From: Sediminibacter sp. Hel_I_10
GTDB taxonomy: Bacteria > Bacteroidota > Bacteroidia > Flavobacteriales > Flavobacteriaceae
Direction: 5' to 3'
Length of the DNA: 64,000 nucleotides
NCBI RefSeq assembly: GCF_000688335.1
Contig: NZ_JHZX01000001.1
Location: 2,542,001 to 2,606,000 of the forward strand
Made by a program: the position numbers and the translations under genes. A model generated the notes under the pieces. That model saw nothing but the letters and a program-made list of their open reading frames with translations, made no database searches and was not told where the DNA came from. Below, piece after piece: positions 8,927 through 15,577 of this stretch (positions within the stretch are counted from its first letter, which is position 1; the number at the start of each line of letters is the position of its first letter).

Positions 8927-9214
8927 TTATACAACGATTCCTATTAGGTAAGTAAAGATTCCGACTACTGCACCTGCAATCAATACAAATACTAAAACTC
9001 GGGTAATCCCCTTTTTTAAATCTGCATTTTCCCCAAAAAAATGTCCTGCGTTGAACAGGAAACCTACAAGGAAGATTACACCGAGTAGTATTGGAAAAAT
9101 AGTTCTGATGGTATCGCCTACATCGTTAACTGAATCTTCAATGCCACCAATTTGAGCAAAAAGCGAAGTGGATAAGAGCGAAAGAATGGATGCTAAATAG
9201 TGTGATTTTTTCAT
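8927..9214 (-). CDS. traE: conjugative transposon protein TraE (DUF4134, VirB2/pilin-like)
   Basis: A 95-residue small protein with a signal peptide (to about LFAQ) and two further hydrophobic helices (residues 41-58 and 72-93), the typical form of TraE/DUF4134. It is the first gene of the leftward transfer operon in this window. TraA-TraD counterparts are absent upstream; instead a divergent amidase gene follows. Confidence 0.9.
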   Translation of the reverse strand: MKKSHYLASILSLLSTSLFAQIGGIEDSVNDVGDTIRTIFPILLGVIFLVGFLFNAGHFFGENADLKKGITRVLVFVLIAGAVVGIFTYLIGIVV

Positions 9215-9379
9215 AACGGAACAGTTTAAATTTTTGGTTCATTTTCGTTATTGGAAATTTACATATATTTGAACATAAATAATTGAAAATCAAATAATTG
9301 TGAATAAAATATTATTTGATATTGTTTGAATTCCGTTGCTGTTATTTGACATCAAATTCTATGAATTTTTAAAGGAAAA
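9215..9379. promoter_or_regulatory. divergent control region of the tra operon and amidase gene, with 10-bp inverted repeat
   Basis: This 165-bp AT-rich stretch separates the leftward transfer operon from the rightward amidase gene. It contains a perfect inverted repeat, ATCAAATAAT at 9289-9298 and ATTATTTGAT at 9311-9320, spaced by 12 bp, plus related half-sites (TTTGACATCAAA at about 9344-9355 and TATTTGAA at about 9266). This is a credible operator controlling transfer gene expression. No convincing TANNTTTG promoter was found on either strand. The operator call is inference from symmetry and position. Confidence 0.5.
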
Positions 9380-10045
9380 ATGTTGATAACCCGAAAATTG
9401 AAAATGAAAAATCTGCTCAAAAACGTCAGTTTTGTGATTTTGGTTCTGAAAATGTGCTTCATTCTTGGACAGGAAACGAGTGCTCAAAAACGAATAATAA
9501 TTGACGTTGGACACGGTGGAAAAGATACAGGTGCAATTGGCATAAATAACATCCAAGAAAAGGATGTGGTTTTGTCCATTGCAAATGAGATTTTAAGGTT
9601 AAATAACGACTTAGAAAAACCACTCGATATTTATTTGACCAGGTACAAAGACACTTTAATATCATTATCGGACAGGACTAAACTGACCAAAGCCTTAAAT
9701 GCTGATTTGTTTGTGTCTTTGCATTGCAATCATTCCGATAATCCGGATGCAAGAGGTATTGAAGTTTACGCTTCAAGAAAACAAGAAAAATTCTCAAAAG
9801 CATCGGTTTTTATGGGCTATCAAATTGAAAGTGCACTTTGTGAAGCAATAGGCTATGATAGCAGAGGTGTGAAGTTTGCGAACTTTCAGGTGCTAAGGGA
9901 AACAGCAGATTATTGTACTGCCATATTAATAGAATTGGGCTTTTTATCCAATTGGGATGAAGAAAGCTATATCTCAGACAACCACAATATTGAGCGTATC
10001 GCACTATCGATATTATTATCCATTCAAAAATCAATAGAATTATGA
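9380..10045 (+). CDS. N-acetylmuramoyl-L-alanine amidase (Amidase_3), exported
   Basis: A 221-residue zinc amidase that cleaves the peptide from N-acetylmuramic acid in peptidoglycan. A signal peptide covers about residues 9-36. The Amidase_3 zinc and catalytic residues are visible: His in IIDVGHGGKDTGA, Glu in NIQEKDVV, His in VSLHCNHSD, and catalytic Glu in AILIELGFLSN. An AAAGGA sequence lies 3 bp before the ATG at 9380; the ATG at 9404 is an alternative. The place next to the tra operon suggests opening of the cell wall for the transfer channel, a role known for amidases and lysozymes in other conjugative systems. Confidence 0.9.
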   Translation: MLITRKLKMKNLLKNVSFVILVLKMCFILGQETSAQKRIIIDVGHGGKDTGAIGINNIQEKDVVLSIANEILRLNNDLEKPLDIYLTRYKDTLISLSDRTKLTKALNADLFVSLHCNHSDNPDARGIEVYASRKQEKFSKASVFMGYQIESALCEAIGYDSRGVKFANFQVLRETADYCTAILIELGFLSNWDEESYISDNHNIERIALSILLSIQKSIEL

Positions 10046-10140
10046 AAGATATTTTTTTAGAGTTAACGAAGAGCTTGAAGGACATTGTTTTACAATGTGT
10101 TTCAGAAGTTATTTTACTGTACAAATCCTTTAGAAGTTAG
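10042..10140 (+). CDS. possible 32-residue small protein coupled to the amidase gene
   Basis: An ATG overlaps the amidase stop codon (ATGA at 10042-10045) and opens a frame of 32 codons ending TAG at 10140. The predicted peptide starts MKDIFLELTKSLKDIVLQ and is an amphipathic helix. The stop/start overlap is a typical sign of translational coupling. No family is recognised, and a frame this short could be chance. Confidence 0.35.
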   Translation: MKDIFLELTKSLKDIVLQCVSEVILLYKSFRS

Positions 10141-10192
10141 ATTACCTAAGTTTATTATCTACACATTATAAAAAACAATTTATTCAATAGTG

Positions 10193-10214
10193 TATTTAAG
10201 TATTTGCTTAAATA
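10193..10214. promoter_or_regulatory. ArsR/SmtB-type operator
   Basis: A perfect 8-bp inverted repeat, TATTTAAG and CTTAAATA, is separated by TATTTG and lies 43 bp before the ArsR-family gene. AT-rich palindromes of this shape are typical sites of ArsR/SmtB/CadC repressors. It overlaps the -33 element of the promoter at 10203-10234, so binding should block transcription of the gene's own operon. Confidence 0.65.
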
Positions 10215-10234
10215 ATATAATAATGATATATTTG
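10203..10234 (+). promoter_or_regulatory. Bacteroidetes-type promoter of the mer-like operon
   Basis: TTTG at 10203-10206 and TATATTTG (TANNTTTG) at 10227-10234 are 20 bp apart, which matches the Bacteroidetes sigma-ABfr consensus. The ArsR-family start codon follows 22 bp later. The -33 element lies inside the ArsR-type palindrome. Confidence 0.65.
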
Positions 10235-10256
10235 TGGCCACTTTAAATCAAAAAAG

Positions 10257-10628
10257 ATGAGCTTGGAAATAACCTGTACACGGAACGAAGCAGACAAGAA
10301 GCAAATATCGAGATGTAAGGAAACCATAGAGAATTCTTCAGGTAGCTTAGAAGCAATAAGCAAAATTTTGTCTCTTGCGGGAAGCGAGGTACGACTGAAA
10401 ATTCTATTTCTATTGAACATAGAGAATGAACTGTGTCCTTGCGATATTGCTGACATTCTTGAAATGAGTGTTCCTGCCGTATCCCAACATATCCGTAAAA
10501 TGAAGGATGCGGGAATTATTACATCGAGACGTGAAGGGCAAACATTGTATTATTCGCTGGTAAAGAGTGAGGACAATGTTTTGAATGGAATTTTCAATTC
10601 AATTTCAGCAAGAAAGAAAACAGCTTAG
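10257..10628 (+). CDS. ArsR/SmtB family metal-responsive repressor
   Basis: A 123-residue winged-helix repressor. The HTH is DILEMSVPAVSQHIRKMKDAGIITSRREGQTLYYSL. The alpha-3 metal-site motif appears as ELCPCD (Cys at about 61 and 63), and two more Cys lie near the N-terminus (about 6 and 20), like the alpha-3N site of CadC-type sensors. It leads an operon with the MerT-MerP fusion gene 12 bp downstream and has a matching operator upstream. In Bacteroidetes mer operons an ArsR-type protein commonly replaces MerR. Mercury or another thiophilic metal is the likely inducer; the exact metal cannot be read from the sequence. Confidence 0.88.
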   Translation: MSLEITCTRNEADKKQISRCKETIENSSGSLEAISKILSLAGSEVRLKILFLLNIENELCPCDIADILEMSVPAVSQHIRKMKDAGIITSRREGQTLYYSLVKSEDNVLNGIFNSISARKKTA

Positions 10629-10640
10629 AAAGTTTACATT

Positions 10641-11243
10641 ATGGCACCGAATAAAACTTCAAATACCGCGGCCTATACCGGCATTTTTACCGCAGTTGCA
10701 GCATCAATATGTTGTATATCCCCTGTCTTGGCATTAATTGCTGGAACAAGCGGAATTGCATCTACATTCTCTTGGGTCGAGCCATTTAGACCCTATCTTA
10801 TCGGCTTGACCATTATTGTTTTGGTCTTTGCCTGGTACCAGAAACTACGACCGAAAACACAGGAAGAAATAGATTGCGCCTGTGAAGATGATGCGAAACC
10901 ATCGTTTTGGCAATCCAAACGGTTCTTATTGATAGTAACACTATTCGCCGCATTGATGCTGGCCTTCCCGTACTATTCCAATCTATTTTATGCACAGCCC
11001 GCCAAGGATATCGTCTATGTCTCTCAATCCAATATCAAAAAACAGACTTTTGAAGTCGCTGGAATGACCTGTGCAGGTTGTGAGGCACACGTAGAAAGCG
11101 AAGTCAATAAATTGGACGGAATTATTTCTATCAAAGCCAGCTACGAAAATGCTAATACCATAGTGGAATTTGACAAGACCAAAACCGATTTGCCCACAAT
11201 CCGAAAAGCTATAGAAAGCACGGGGTACAAAATAATAGAATAA
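10641..11243 (+). CDS. merT: mercuric transport protein, MerT-MerP fusion
   Basis: A 200-residue inner-membrane protein. Residues about 10-35 form the first transmembrane helix with the vicinal Cys pair of MerT (SICCISP); a second helix follows (YLIGLTIIVLVFAWY), then a loop with DCACED, a third helix near residues 93-110, and from about residue 133 an HMA domain with GMTCAGCEAHVE. MerT and MerP are usually separate; Bacteroidetes carry this fused form. It should bring Hg(II) into the cell for MerA, yet no merA lies in the window, so import without reduction would be odd. Confidence 0.88.
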   Translation: MAPNKTSNTAAYTGIFTAVAASICCISPVLALIAGTSGIASTFSWVEPFRPYLIGLTIIVLVFAWYQKLRPKTQEEIDCACEDDAKPSFWQSKRFLLIVTLFAALMLAFPYYSNLFYAQPAKDIVYVSQSNIKKQTFEVAGMTCAGCEAHVESEVNKLDGIISIKASYENANTIVEFDKTKTDLPTIRKAIESTGYKIIE

Positions 11244-11449
11244 TGAAGATTCAATTAAAATCTACGATTACCTGTCCAGAATGCGGCCACAAAAAGGCTG
11301 AAGAAATGCCAACCACCGCCTGTCAATTCTTTTATGAATGTGAGAATTGCAAAACGGTTCTGAAACCAAAAGAAGGGGATTGTTGTGTATTCTGTTCTTA
11401 TGGTACTGTGGCTTGTCCGCCGATTCAAGAAAATAAAAATTGTTGTTAA
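11243..11449 (+). CDS. GDCCVxC-domain small metal-binding protein
   Basis: A 68-residue cytoplasmic protein with nine or more Cys: a zinc-ribbon-like CPECGH near the start, CENC in the middle, then GDCCVFCSYGTVACPP, the signature of the GDCCVxC family, and a CC at the C-terminus. Members follow merTP in Bacteroidetes mercury operons. Its start overlaps the stop of merTP (shared TAATG), so it is translationally coupled. It probably binds the imported metal or hands it on. The function is not established. Confidence 0.8.
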   Translation: MKIQLKSTITCPECGHKKAEEMPTTACQFFYECENCKTVLKPKEGDCCVFCSYGTVACPPIQENKNCC

Positions 11450-11466
11450 AAAGCCATACCTTAAAT

Positions 11467-12129
11467 TCACTTCCGTTTATCCCCAGCTTTAGTATCAAAA
11501 GCAATCAAATTAAAAAGTTCTCGCATTCGGCTACGCACACGATTACCATAGCGTTCTTCCAGTTCTTCAGCATTGAGATTGGTTGTGGCGTGCGTCTTGA
11601 TTTTGTGTTTGGTTTGTAAGTAAAGCTCGTATCGGGATAAGAGCACTTCGCCCATTACGTTCAAATCCTTTCCGTAGAATCTACCAGATGGTTCCACACC
11701 TAAATCATCAAAACAGTAAAATTTGGTATTACCATACTCTTCAACCGTTTTAAACCCAAGATGGTTGAAACTGAAGGTTACATTCCGGCAGGGAATCATT
11801 TCGTAAGGTCTTTGTAGTGGAACCAAATGGCGCAACAATTTCATCAAACTGGTTTTGCCGCAGCCAACGGGTCCGGAAAGTAGAATGCCTTTGTCAATGT
11901 CAATACCATAAGTCTCACAGTTGTCTTTATCCTTGATGAAGTAGGAACAGAGCTTCAGCAAAATATCCTTGTCTTCATCATATATCCTAAACTTTTCGCC
12001 AAACAAAAGTTTGCCTTTGGCATTTAGGTAAATCAAGATTTTTGAAAAATCATAGATCACACTTTTACCATCAAATTTTCCGAGCGAATATTCCACGCCA
12101 CCTTCGGTTATTTTAGAGGGGTTGTCCAT
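11467..12129 (-). CDS. DnaC-like P-loop ATPase of the ICE replication/maintenance block
   Basis: A 220-residue AAA+ type ATPase. Walker A is LSGPVGCGKTSLMKLL near residues 82-97 and Walker B-like FYCFDDLGVEP near residue 138, with an arginine-rich C-terminal part (YGNRVRSRMRELFN) typical of DnaC/IstB-like helicase loaders. It overlaps the upstream winged-helix gene by 17 bp. The pair resembles the helicase-loader plus initiator pairs of plasmids and ICEs, so a role in replication of the excised circle is likely. It ends 17 bp from the convergent GDCCVxC gene. Confidence 0.75.
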   Translation of the reverse strand: MDNPSKITEGGVEYSLGKFDGKSVIYDFSKILIYLNAKGKLLFGEKFRIYDEDKDILLKLCSYFIKDKDNCETYGIDIDKGILLSGPVGCGKTSLMKLLRHLVPLQRPYEMIPCRNVTFSFNHLGFKTVEEYGNTKFYCFDDLGVEPSGRFYGKDLNVMGEVLLSRYELYLQTKHKIKTHATTNLNAEELEERYGNRVRSRMRELFNLIAFDTKAGDKRK

Positions 12130-12865
12130 AATCTTTGTTTTTAGTGGTTCGCAAGTTGTCCTTGATTTGGGACGCTTGTTTTTTGTTTGGTTTGTTTTCC
12201 TCGTCGAATATTTCGGTTCTGTCCATCCAGTTGATGGCTACGGCTCGCCAATCTCTGATTTCCTTGCCATCGCCAGTTTGCCAATTTCTGGTCTGGTAAT
12301 GCTCATAGAATTTTTTAGCTTCATCAGCATCAAAACCTTTTTCTTCAAAAAAAATAAAAACGGCCTGCCAGCCCTTTGGTTGTTTTATATAGTTTTCTTG
12401 TTTGATATTGTTTGTATTAGATACCAATGCTTGTCCATCTATGGGACGGTGTTGGTTCACAACCTGTCCATTTTTGGGATGGTGGTGTCCCTCAAGCGGT
12501 ACACCTCTGGGATGGTACTGTTCCGCAAGTTGTTCTAATATGGGATTGTACTGTCCCACAACCGGTTCATCACTTGTCCCAATAATGGCCATCTTTATTT
12601 TGCTGCCTTTGTAGGGATTGTTGGAAGGGAAATAGGTTAAGTATTGCCAAGAATCTAACTCGACGATGCATCTGTGATATGTAGACTTAGAACCTATTTT
12701 AGCACATCGCATCAAATCGCGACGGTTTACATAAAATTCATCCATAAAGCGGCAACTGTTCCATTCTTGGAATAGCGCCATATACAAACTGATATGGGAT
12801 GGGTTAAGGCGGTCATCAAAATAGAACTTTTCAAAAGCCGCATTAAGTAGCTTTATATAGTTCAT
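12113..12865 (-). CDS. winged-helix, initiator-like protein with internal 11-residue repeats
   Basis: A 250-residue protein. Residues 1-95 look like a winged-helix DNA-binding domain (SRRDLMRC-type helix with AKIGSKSTYHRCIVELDSW). Residues about 98-145 are a degenerate 11-residue repeat array (consensus near xGQVVxQYxPx). The C-terminal part (about 165-225, GWQAVFIFFEEKGFDADEAKKFYEHY, then DWRAVAINWM) resembles the DnaD-like/DnaB_2 C-terminal domain of replication proteins. With the coupled helicase-loader-like ATPase downstream, it is a candidate ICE replication initiator. Exact family membership is uncertain. Confidence 0.65.
   Translation of the reverse strand: MNYIKLLNAAFEKFYFDDRLNPSHISLYMALFQEWNSCRFMDEFYVNRRDLMRCAKIGSKSTYHRCIVELDSWQYLTYFPSNNPYKGSKIKMAIIGTSDEPVVGQYNPILEQLAEQYHPRGVPLEGHHHPKNGQVVNQHRPIDGQALVSNTNNIKQENYIKQPKGWQAVFIFFEEKGFDADEAKKFYEHYQTRNWQTGDGKEIRDWRAVAINWMDRTEIFDEENKPNKKQASQIKDNLRTTKNKDYGQPL
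12443..12574. repeat. four 33-bp degenerate tandem repeats within the initiator-like gene
   Basis: Units begin with GGGACGGT, GGGATGGT, GGGATGGT and GGGATTGT at 12443, 12476, 12509 and 12542, exactly 33 bp apart, with partly conserved interiors (CACAACCTGTCC, CCTCAAGCGGT, CGCAAGTTGTTC, CCACAACCGGTTC). A partial fifth unit precedes them (GCTTGTCCATCTAT at about 12429-12442). Since 33 is a multiple of 3, the array encodes 11-residue repeats on the minus strand. Confidence 0.8.
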
Positions 12866-12868
12866 CTT

Positions 12869-13153
12869 TTAAGAATTTTGCTTGTGCTGCACTCGATTTG
12901 AGTTCATTACACCTTGAATTTCCTCTGCATCATAGTAGATAATGCCCCCAACTTTTGTGTATGGCAACGTTCCATTGATGCGAAGATTCTGTAATGTACC
13001 TGGACTGACTTGAAGCAAGTCCATTACCTCGGAAGATTTTAAATATTTCTTGAGTTTTCCAGTTGCTTGTTTAGATAGAAGATTCTTGATGTCATCGAGC
13101 AATTCCATTTTAAATTCTCGAAGGTCGTCGGTGGTAATAATATTTGCTGGCAT
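12869..13153 (-). CDS. excisionase-like helix-turn-helix protein (HTH_17)
   Basis: A 94-residue DNA-binding protein. After a helical N-terminus, the HTH_17 core reads SSEVMDLLQVSPGTLQNLRINGTLPYTKVGGIIYYDAEEI, the pattern of MerR-type excisionase proteins found next to ICE maintenance genes in Bacteroidetes. It is followed closely by the initiator-like and DnaC-like genes, so all three are probably one operon. Its upstream region shares a roughly 30-bp site with the integrase gene's upstream region, supporting a role in excision or its control. Confidence 0.82.
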   Translation of the reverse strand: MPANIITTDDLREFKMELLDDIKNLLSKQATGKLKKYLKSSEVMDLLQVSPGTLQNLRINGTLPYTKVGGIIYYDAEEIQGVMNSNRVQHKQNS

Positions 13154-13175
13154 AATAGAACGGTTTTAAAGAAAG

Positions 13176-13212
13176 GGACTATCGTATCGATTTCAACTAA
13201 TTTGATAGTCCC
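13176..13212. promoter_or_regulatory. inverted repeat upstream of excisionase-like gene
   Basis: GGGACTATC at 13176-13184 and GATAGTCCC at 13204-13212 form a perfect 9-bp inverted repeat with a 19-bp spacer, 23 bp before the start of the HTH gene. It may be an operator or form a 5'-UTR hairpin. Directly beside it lies the site shared with the integrase upstream region. Confidence 0.5.
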
Positions 13213-13216
13213 TGAC

Positions 13217-13246
13217 CTGATTTGACTTTCGTTCTACAAATTTGGG
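13217..13246. promoter_or_regulatory. palindromic site shared with the integrase upstream region (copy 1)
   Basis: CCTGATTTGACTTTCGT followed by a short spacer and CAAATTTGG forms an imperfect palindrome. The same arrangement, CCTGATTTGGCTTTCGT then CAAAACAGG, is found in inverted orientation at 63791-63819. The 18-bp block ACCTGATTTG(A/G)CTTTCGT (13215-13232 here) has a single mismatch. A common binding protein, either the excisionase-like protein or the integrase, is the simplest explanation. Confidence 0.55.
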
Positions 13247-13446
13247 ATGGTTTATTGGATTTTAATCCCAAGTTGTACCCAAGTAGGGTGTTTTTATTTA
13301 CTCATTTTCAATGGTTTAAATTGGTTTGATTTAGAGGTGTCACTTAAAATCATCTTTGCCAAATGATAATAGATAAAATTAATTTTATTTTTTCCCAAGT
13401 AAGACCCAACTTGGGAAGAAATTTAACATTTTTAAAAATGAAAATA
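13247..13446. repeat. CCCAAGT iteron-like cluster in the non-coding region beside the maintenance genes
   Basis: Two related 22-bp blocks at 13267-13288 and 13394-13415 agree at 17 positions; both are built from CCCAAGT plus a second CCCAA. The second block also forms a hairpin: TTCCCAAGT (13392-13400) with ACTTGGGAA (13409-13417). CCCAAGTTG (13267-13275) is also complementary to CAACTTGGG (13407-13415). A TTGGGAT/ATCCCAA pair lies at 13242-13271. No gene is seen in this stretch. It could be a replication origin, a recombination accessory site or an RteC target. Confidence 0.45.
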
Positions 13447-14298
13447 TCAACCGTCCGTTTCTTCCATTCGCCTTAAAAGTGTTGCTTTTAGTCTATCAAT
13501 AAACTTGGTTTGGTCGATTTTCCGTTCTCTTATTTCGAGAAAAGTTCTATAAACGTTACCAAGATTAAGTTCAAAAATATCTTCACAAGCTGATGCCATT
13601 TCTTTAATACCAGCTGTACCACTTTTTATTGCGCCAGATGCCTGTAATGCATAAATTAACTCAATCAGGTCTGTTTTTGAAGCAGTCCAACCAAGTCGCT
13701 CACCGTTTGATAGAGTATTCAGCTTATTCGGTATGCCGTATGACAAATCCCTTAAATTACTTAACTCTTCAACGTAATGGCTTATTAATAGGTCATAGGC
13801 CATAATTTTGGCAATTGCATTATCGTGGCTTGTGGAAAATTCAGCATCTGTATAAAAATGAGAAGTGTTTGATACCAAGCTAATTTTATCATTTCCTCGC
13901 AGAAAATAGAATTCATCCAGAAGTTCAGAATCCTCTCTATAATATTTAATGAAATCTATATTTCGTCGATTACTTTCTTGTAGCCTATTTATTTCTGAAT
14001 CAATAAATTCCTGTTGAGATTTTATTGTTCCCGCAGGTCTATTTATCAAGAAATTGTAGAGTTTGGCATAAAATTTCAGTCTGCTATAGATGTGGGGTTT
14101 ATGCTTTTTAAAGAATATTATTTCATTCTGTTTATCTACGAATTCATTTTCCCTTACACAGATGCGTAATTTCTGCAAGTATTGTCTTGAAATAGAAATA
14201 CCTTGTTCAACATTGTTGAAATCGTTTAGATTAGATTCCTCAACTACTTTTATTTCCTCTTTGTAATTGTCTAGTATTTTATGAATTAACTTATGCAA
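13447..14298 (-). CDS. rteC: RteC family protein (ICE excision regulator)
   Basis: A 283-residue cytoplasmic protein with the RteC C-terminal signature: RLGWTASKTDLIELIYALQA, then GTAGIKEMASACEDIFELNLGN, then YRTFLEIRERKIDQTKFIDRLK. In CTnDOT, RteC activates the excision genes by binding their promoter region. Here it lies just upstream of the repeat-rich region and excisionase-like gene, all on the minus strand, so the same logic is likely. No RteA/RteB two-component genes or tetQ are present in the window, so control of this RteC must differ. Length is normal for the family. Confidence 0.9.
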   Translation of the reverse strand: MHKLIHKILDNYKEEIKVVEESNLNDFNNVEQGISISRQYLQKLRICVRENEFVDKQNEIIFFKKHKPHIYSRLKFYAKLYNFLINRPAGTIKSQQEFIDSEINRLQESNRRNIDFIKYYREDSELLDEFYFLRGNDKISLVSNTSHFYTDAEFSTSHDNAIAKIMAYDLLISHYVEELSNLRDLSYGIPNKLNTLSNGERLGWTASKTDLIELIYALQASGAIKSGTAGIKEMASACEDIFELNLGNVYRTFLEIRERKIDQTKFIDRLKATLLRRMEETDG

Positions 14299-14362
14299 AA
14301 TATTTTTGGGGCTTTAGATTTGGGTTAATTATTAATAAGTAATGTTTGTATGTTATATCTTT

Positions 14363-15577
14363 TTATGGGGGATTTTTAAAAAAGAACAGACAACCAATAG
14401 CGAGCAAAACAATGCTACCAGCAATTATGAAAGGATAGTAAAAACCGCCTGCAATCAGCCAAGTTCCTAAAACGGGGCCTAAAATCTGACCAATACTATT
14501 GGTCGAACTCTGAATAGAAATATTCCTACCAGTATTTTTCTTTGATATCAATGAAACCGCAGAGAGCAAATTTGGTGTTACCATAGCGCCTCCAGCAGCA
14601 AAAACAACGATTAATCCATAGACTAAAAATTCATTGTTAAAAAATGGAAAGGCAATCAAGGATAAACCAGATATTAGTGACCCTAAAGCAATTTGTTTCT
14701 TTGTTGATAAAAACTTCTCTCCATAAGTAGCGAACACTGGTTGTAAAACAGCCATTATTGAACCACATAGCATAAAACCAAAACCAACTTGATTACTATT
14801 AAATCCTAATTCATCTTTTCCGTAGATTGAAAAGACAGTTTCAAATAGCGTCACCACAAATTGGAAGACAAACGAAAGCACTAGTAATACGATAAAATAT
14901 TTAGTAAATGTGAACCGCAAACTCACTTTTCGTGTTGTGAACTTATGTACGCGAGCGGTGTTTTTTAACCATTTCATCACAACCAAAAGGACAATCAATC
15001 CTAGTAGTGCAGCGAATAAAAAGGGCACTGAAAATCGGTCTAAATGTAGCAGGCCTAATGTATATTTTATATGAATATCAGTTTGGGACAGAAAGCCGCC
15101 AATGACAGGGCCAAAAATAACACCAGAGCTAATGGCAACACCAGACCAGGCCATTATTTTTGTTCTACGTTTTTCAGATGTAATATCACTTAAATATGCA
15201 TTGCTAACTGGAATAACTGATGACGTAAAAATTCCACCAAAAATTCGAGCAATATATAGCATTGTCAAGGATGTGGCTAGGCCAGTAAGTAATTGCATAA
15301 TTACAAAACCGATTAGTCCACAAATGATAATAGGTTTCCTGCCGTATCTGTCCGATAGTTTTCCCCAAACCACTACGAATAGTAACTGAAAAAATGGATA
15401 AATGCTTGTGAGCAATCCAATATGGAAATTGATAAGGTCGGTGTCAAGATTGTCTTTTAAAGCTAATCTTTCGGTATAGTAAGGAAGGGTTGGCAATAAT
15501 ATACCATAGCCCAACATCACTACAAACAAACTCAATAGAATTAAAAATATCCTGTTGAGTTTTTCTTTTCTATCCAT
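14363..15577 (-). CDS. MFS exporter, TetA-like (DHA1 family)
   Basis: A 404-residue transporter with 12 predicted membrane helices. The MFS motif A appears as GKLSDRYGRKPII after TM2 (about residues 71-83) and motif C-like GPVIGGFL in TM5 (about 155-162), typical for proton-drug antiporters close to TetA and related multidrug exporters. A long central loop near residue 205-215 separates the two halves. It ends the long leftward cargo run and is 1 bp beyond the copper ATPase stop, so it is co-transcribed with it. The substrate is unknown. Confidence 0.85.
   Translation of the reverse strand: MDRKEKLNRIFLILLSLFVVMLGYGILLPTLPYYTERLALKDNLDTDLINFHIGLLTSIYPFFQLLFVVVWGKLSDRYGRKPIIICGLIGFVIMQLLTGLATSLTMLYIARIFGGIFTSSVIPVSNAYLSDITSEKRRTKIMAWSGVAISSGVIFGPVIGGFLSQTDIHIKYTLGLLHLDRFSVPFLFAALLGLIVLLVVMKWLKNTARVHKFTTRKVSLRFTFTKYFIVLLVLSFVFQFVVTLFETVFSIYGKDELGFNSNQVGFGFMLCGSIMAVLQPVFATYGEKFLSTKKQIALGSLISGLSLIAFPFFNNEFLVYGLIVVFAAGGAMVTPNLLSAVSLISKKNTGRNISIQSSTNSIGQILGPVLGTWLIAGGFYYPFIIAGSIVLLAIGCLFFFKNPP

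Noticed and set aside
12122-12538. 138-residue hydrophobic frame on the plus strand
   Set aside because: Opposite strand of the initiator-like gene; its apparent structure comes from the 33-bp repeats.
13392-13417. Hairpin near RteC as a terminator
   Set aside because: No T-run follows on the strand where transcription from RteC leaves, and the arms belong to the CCCAAGT repeat family.
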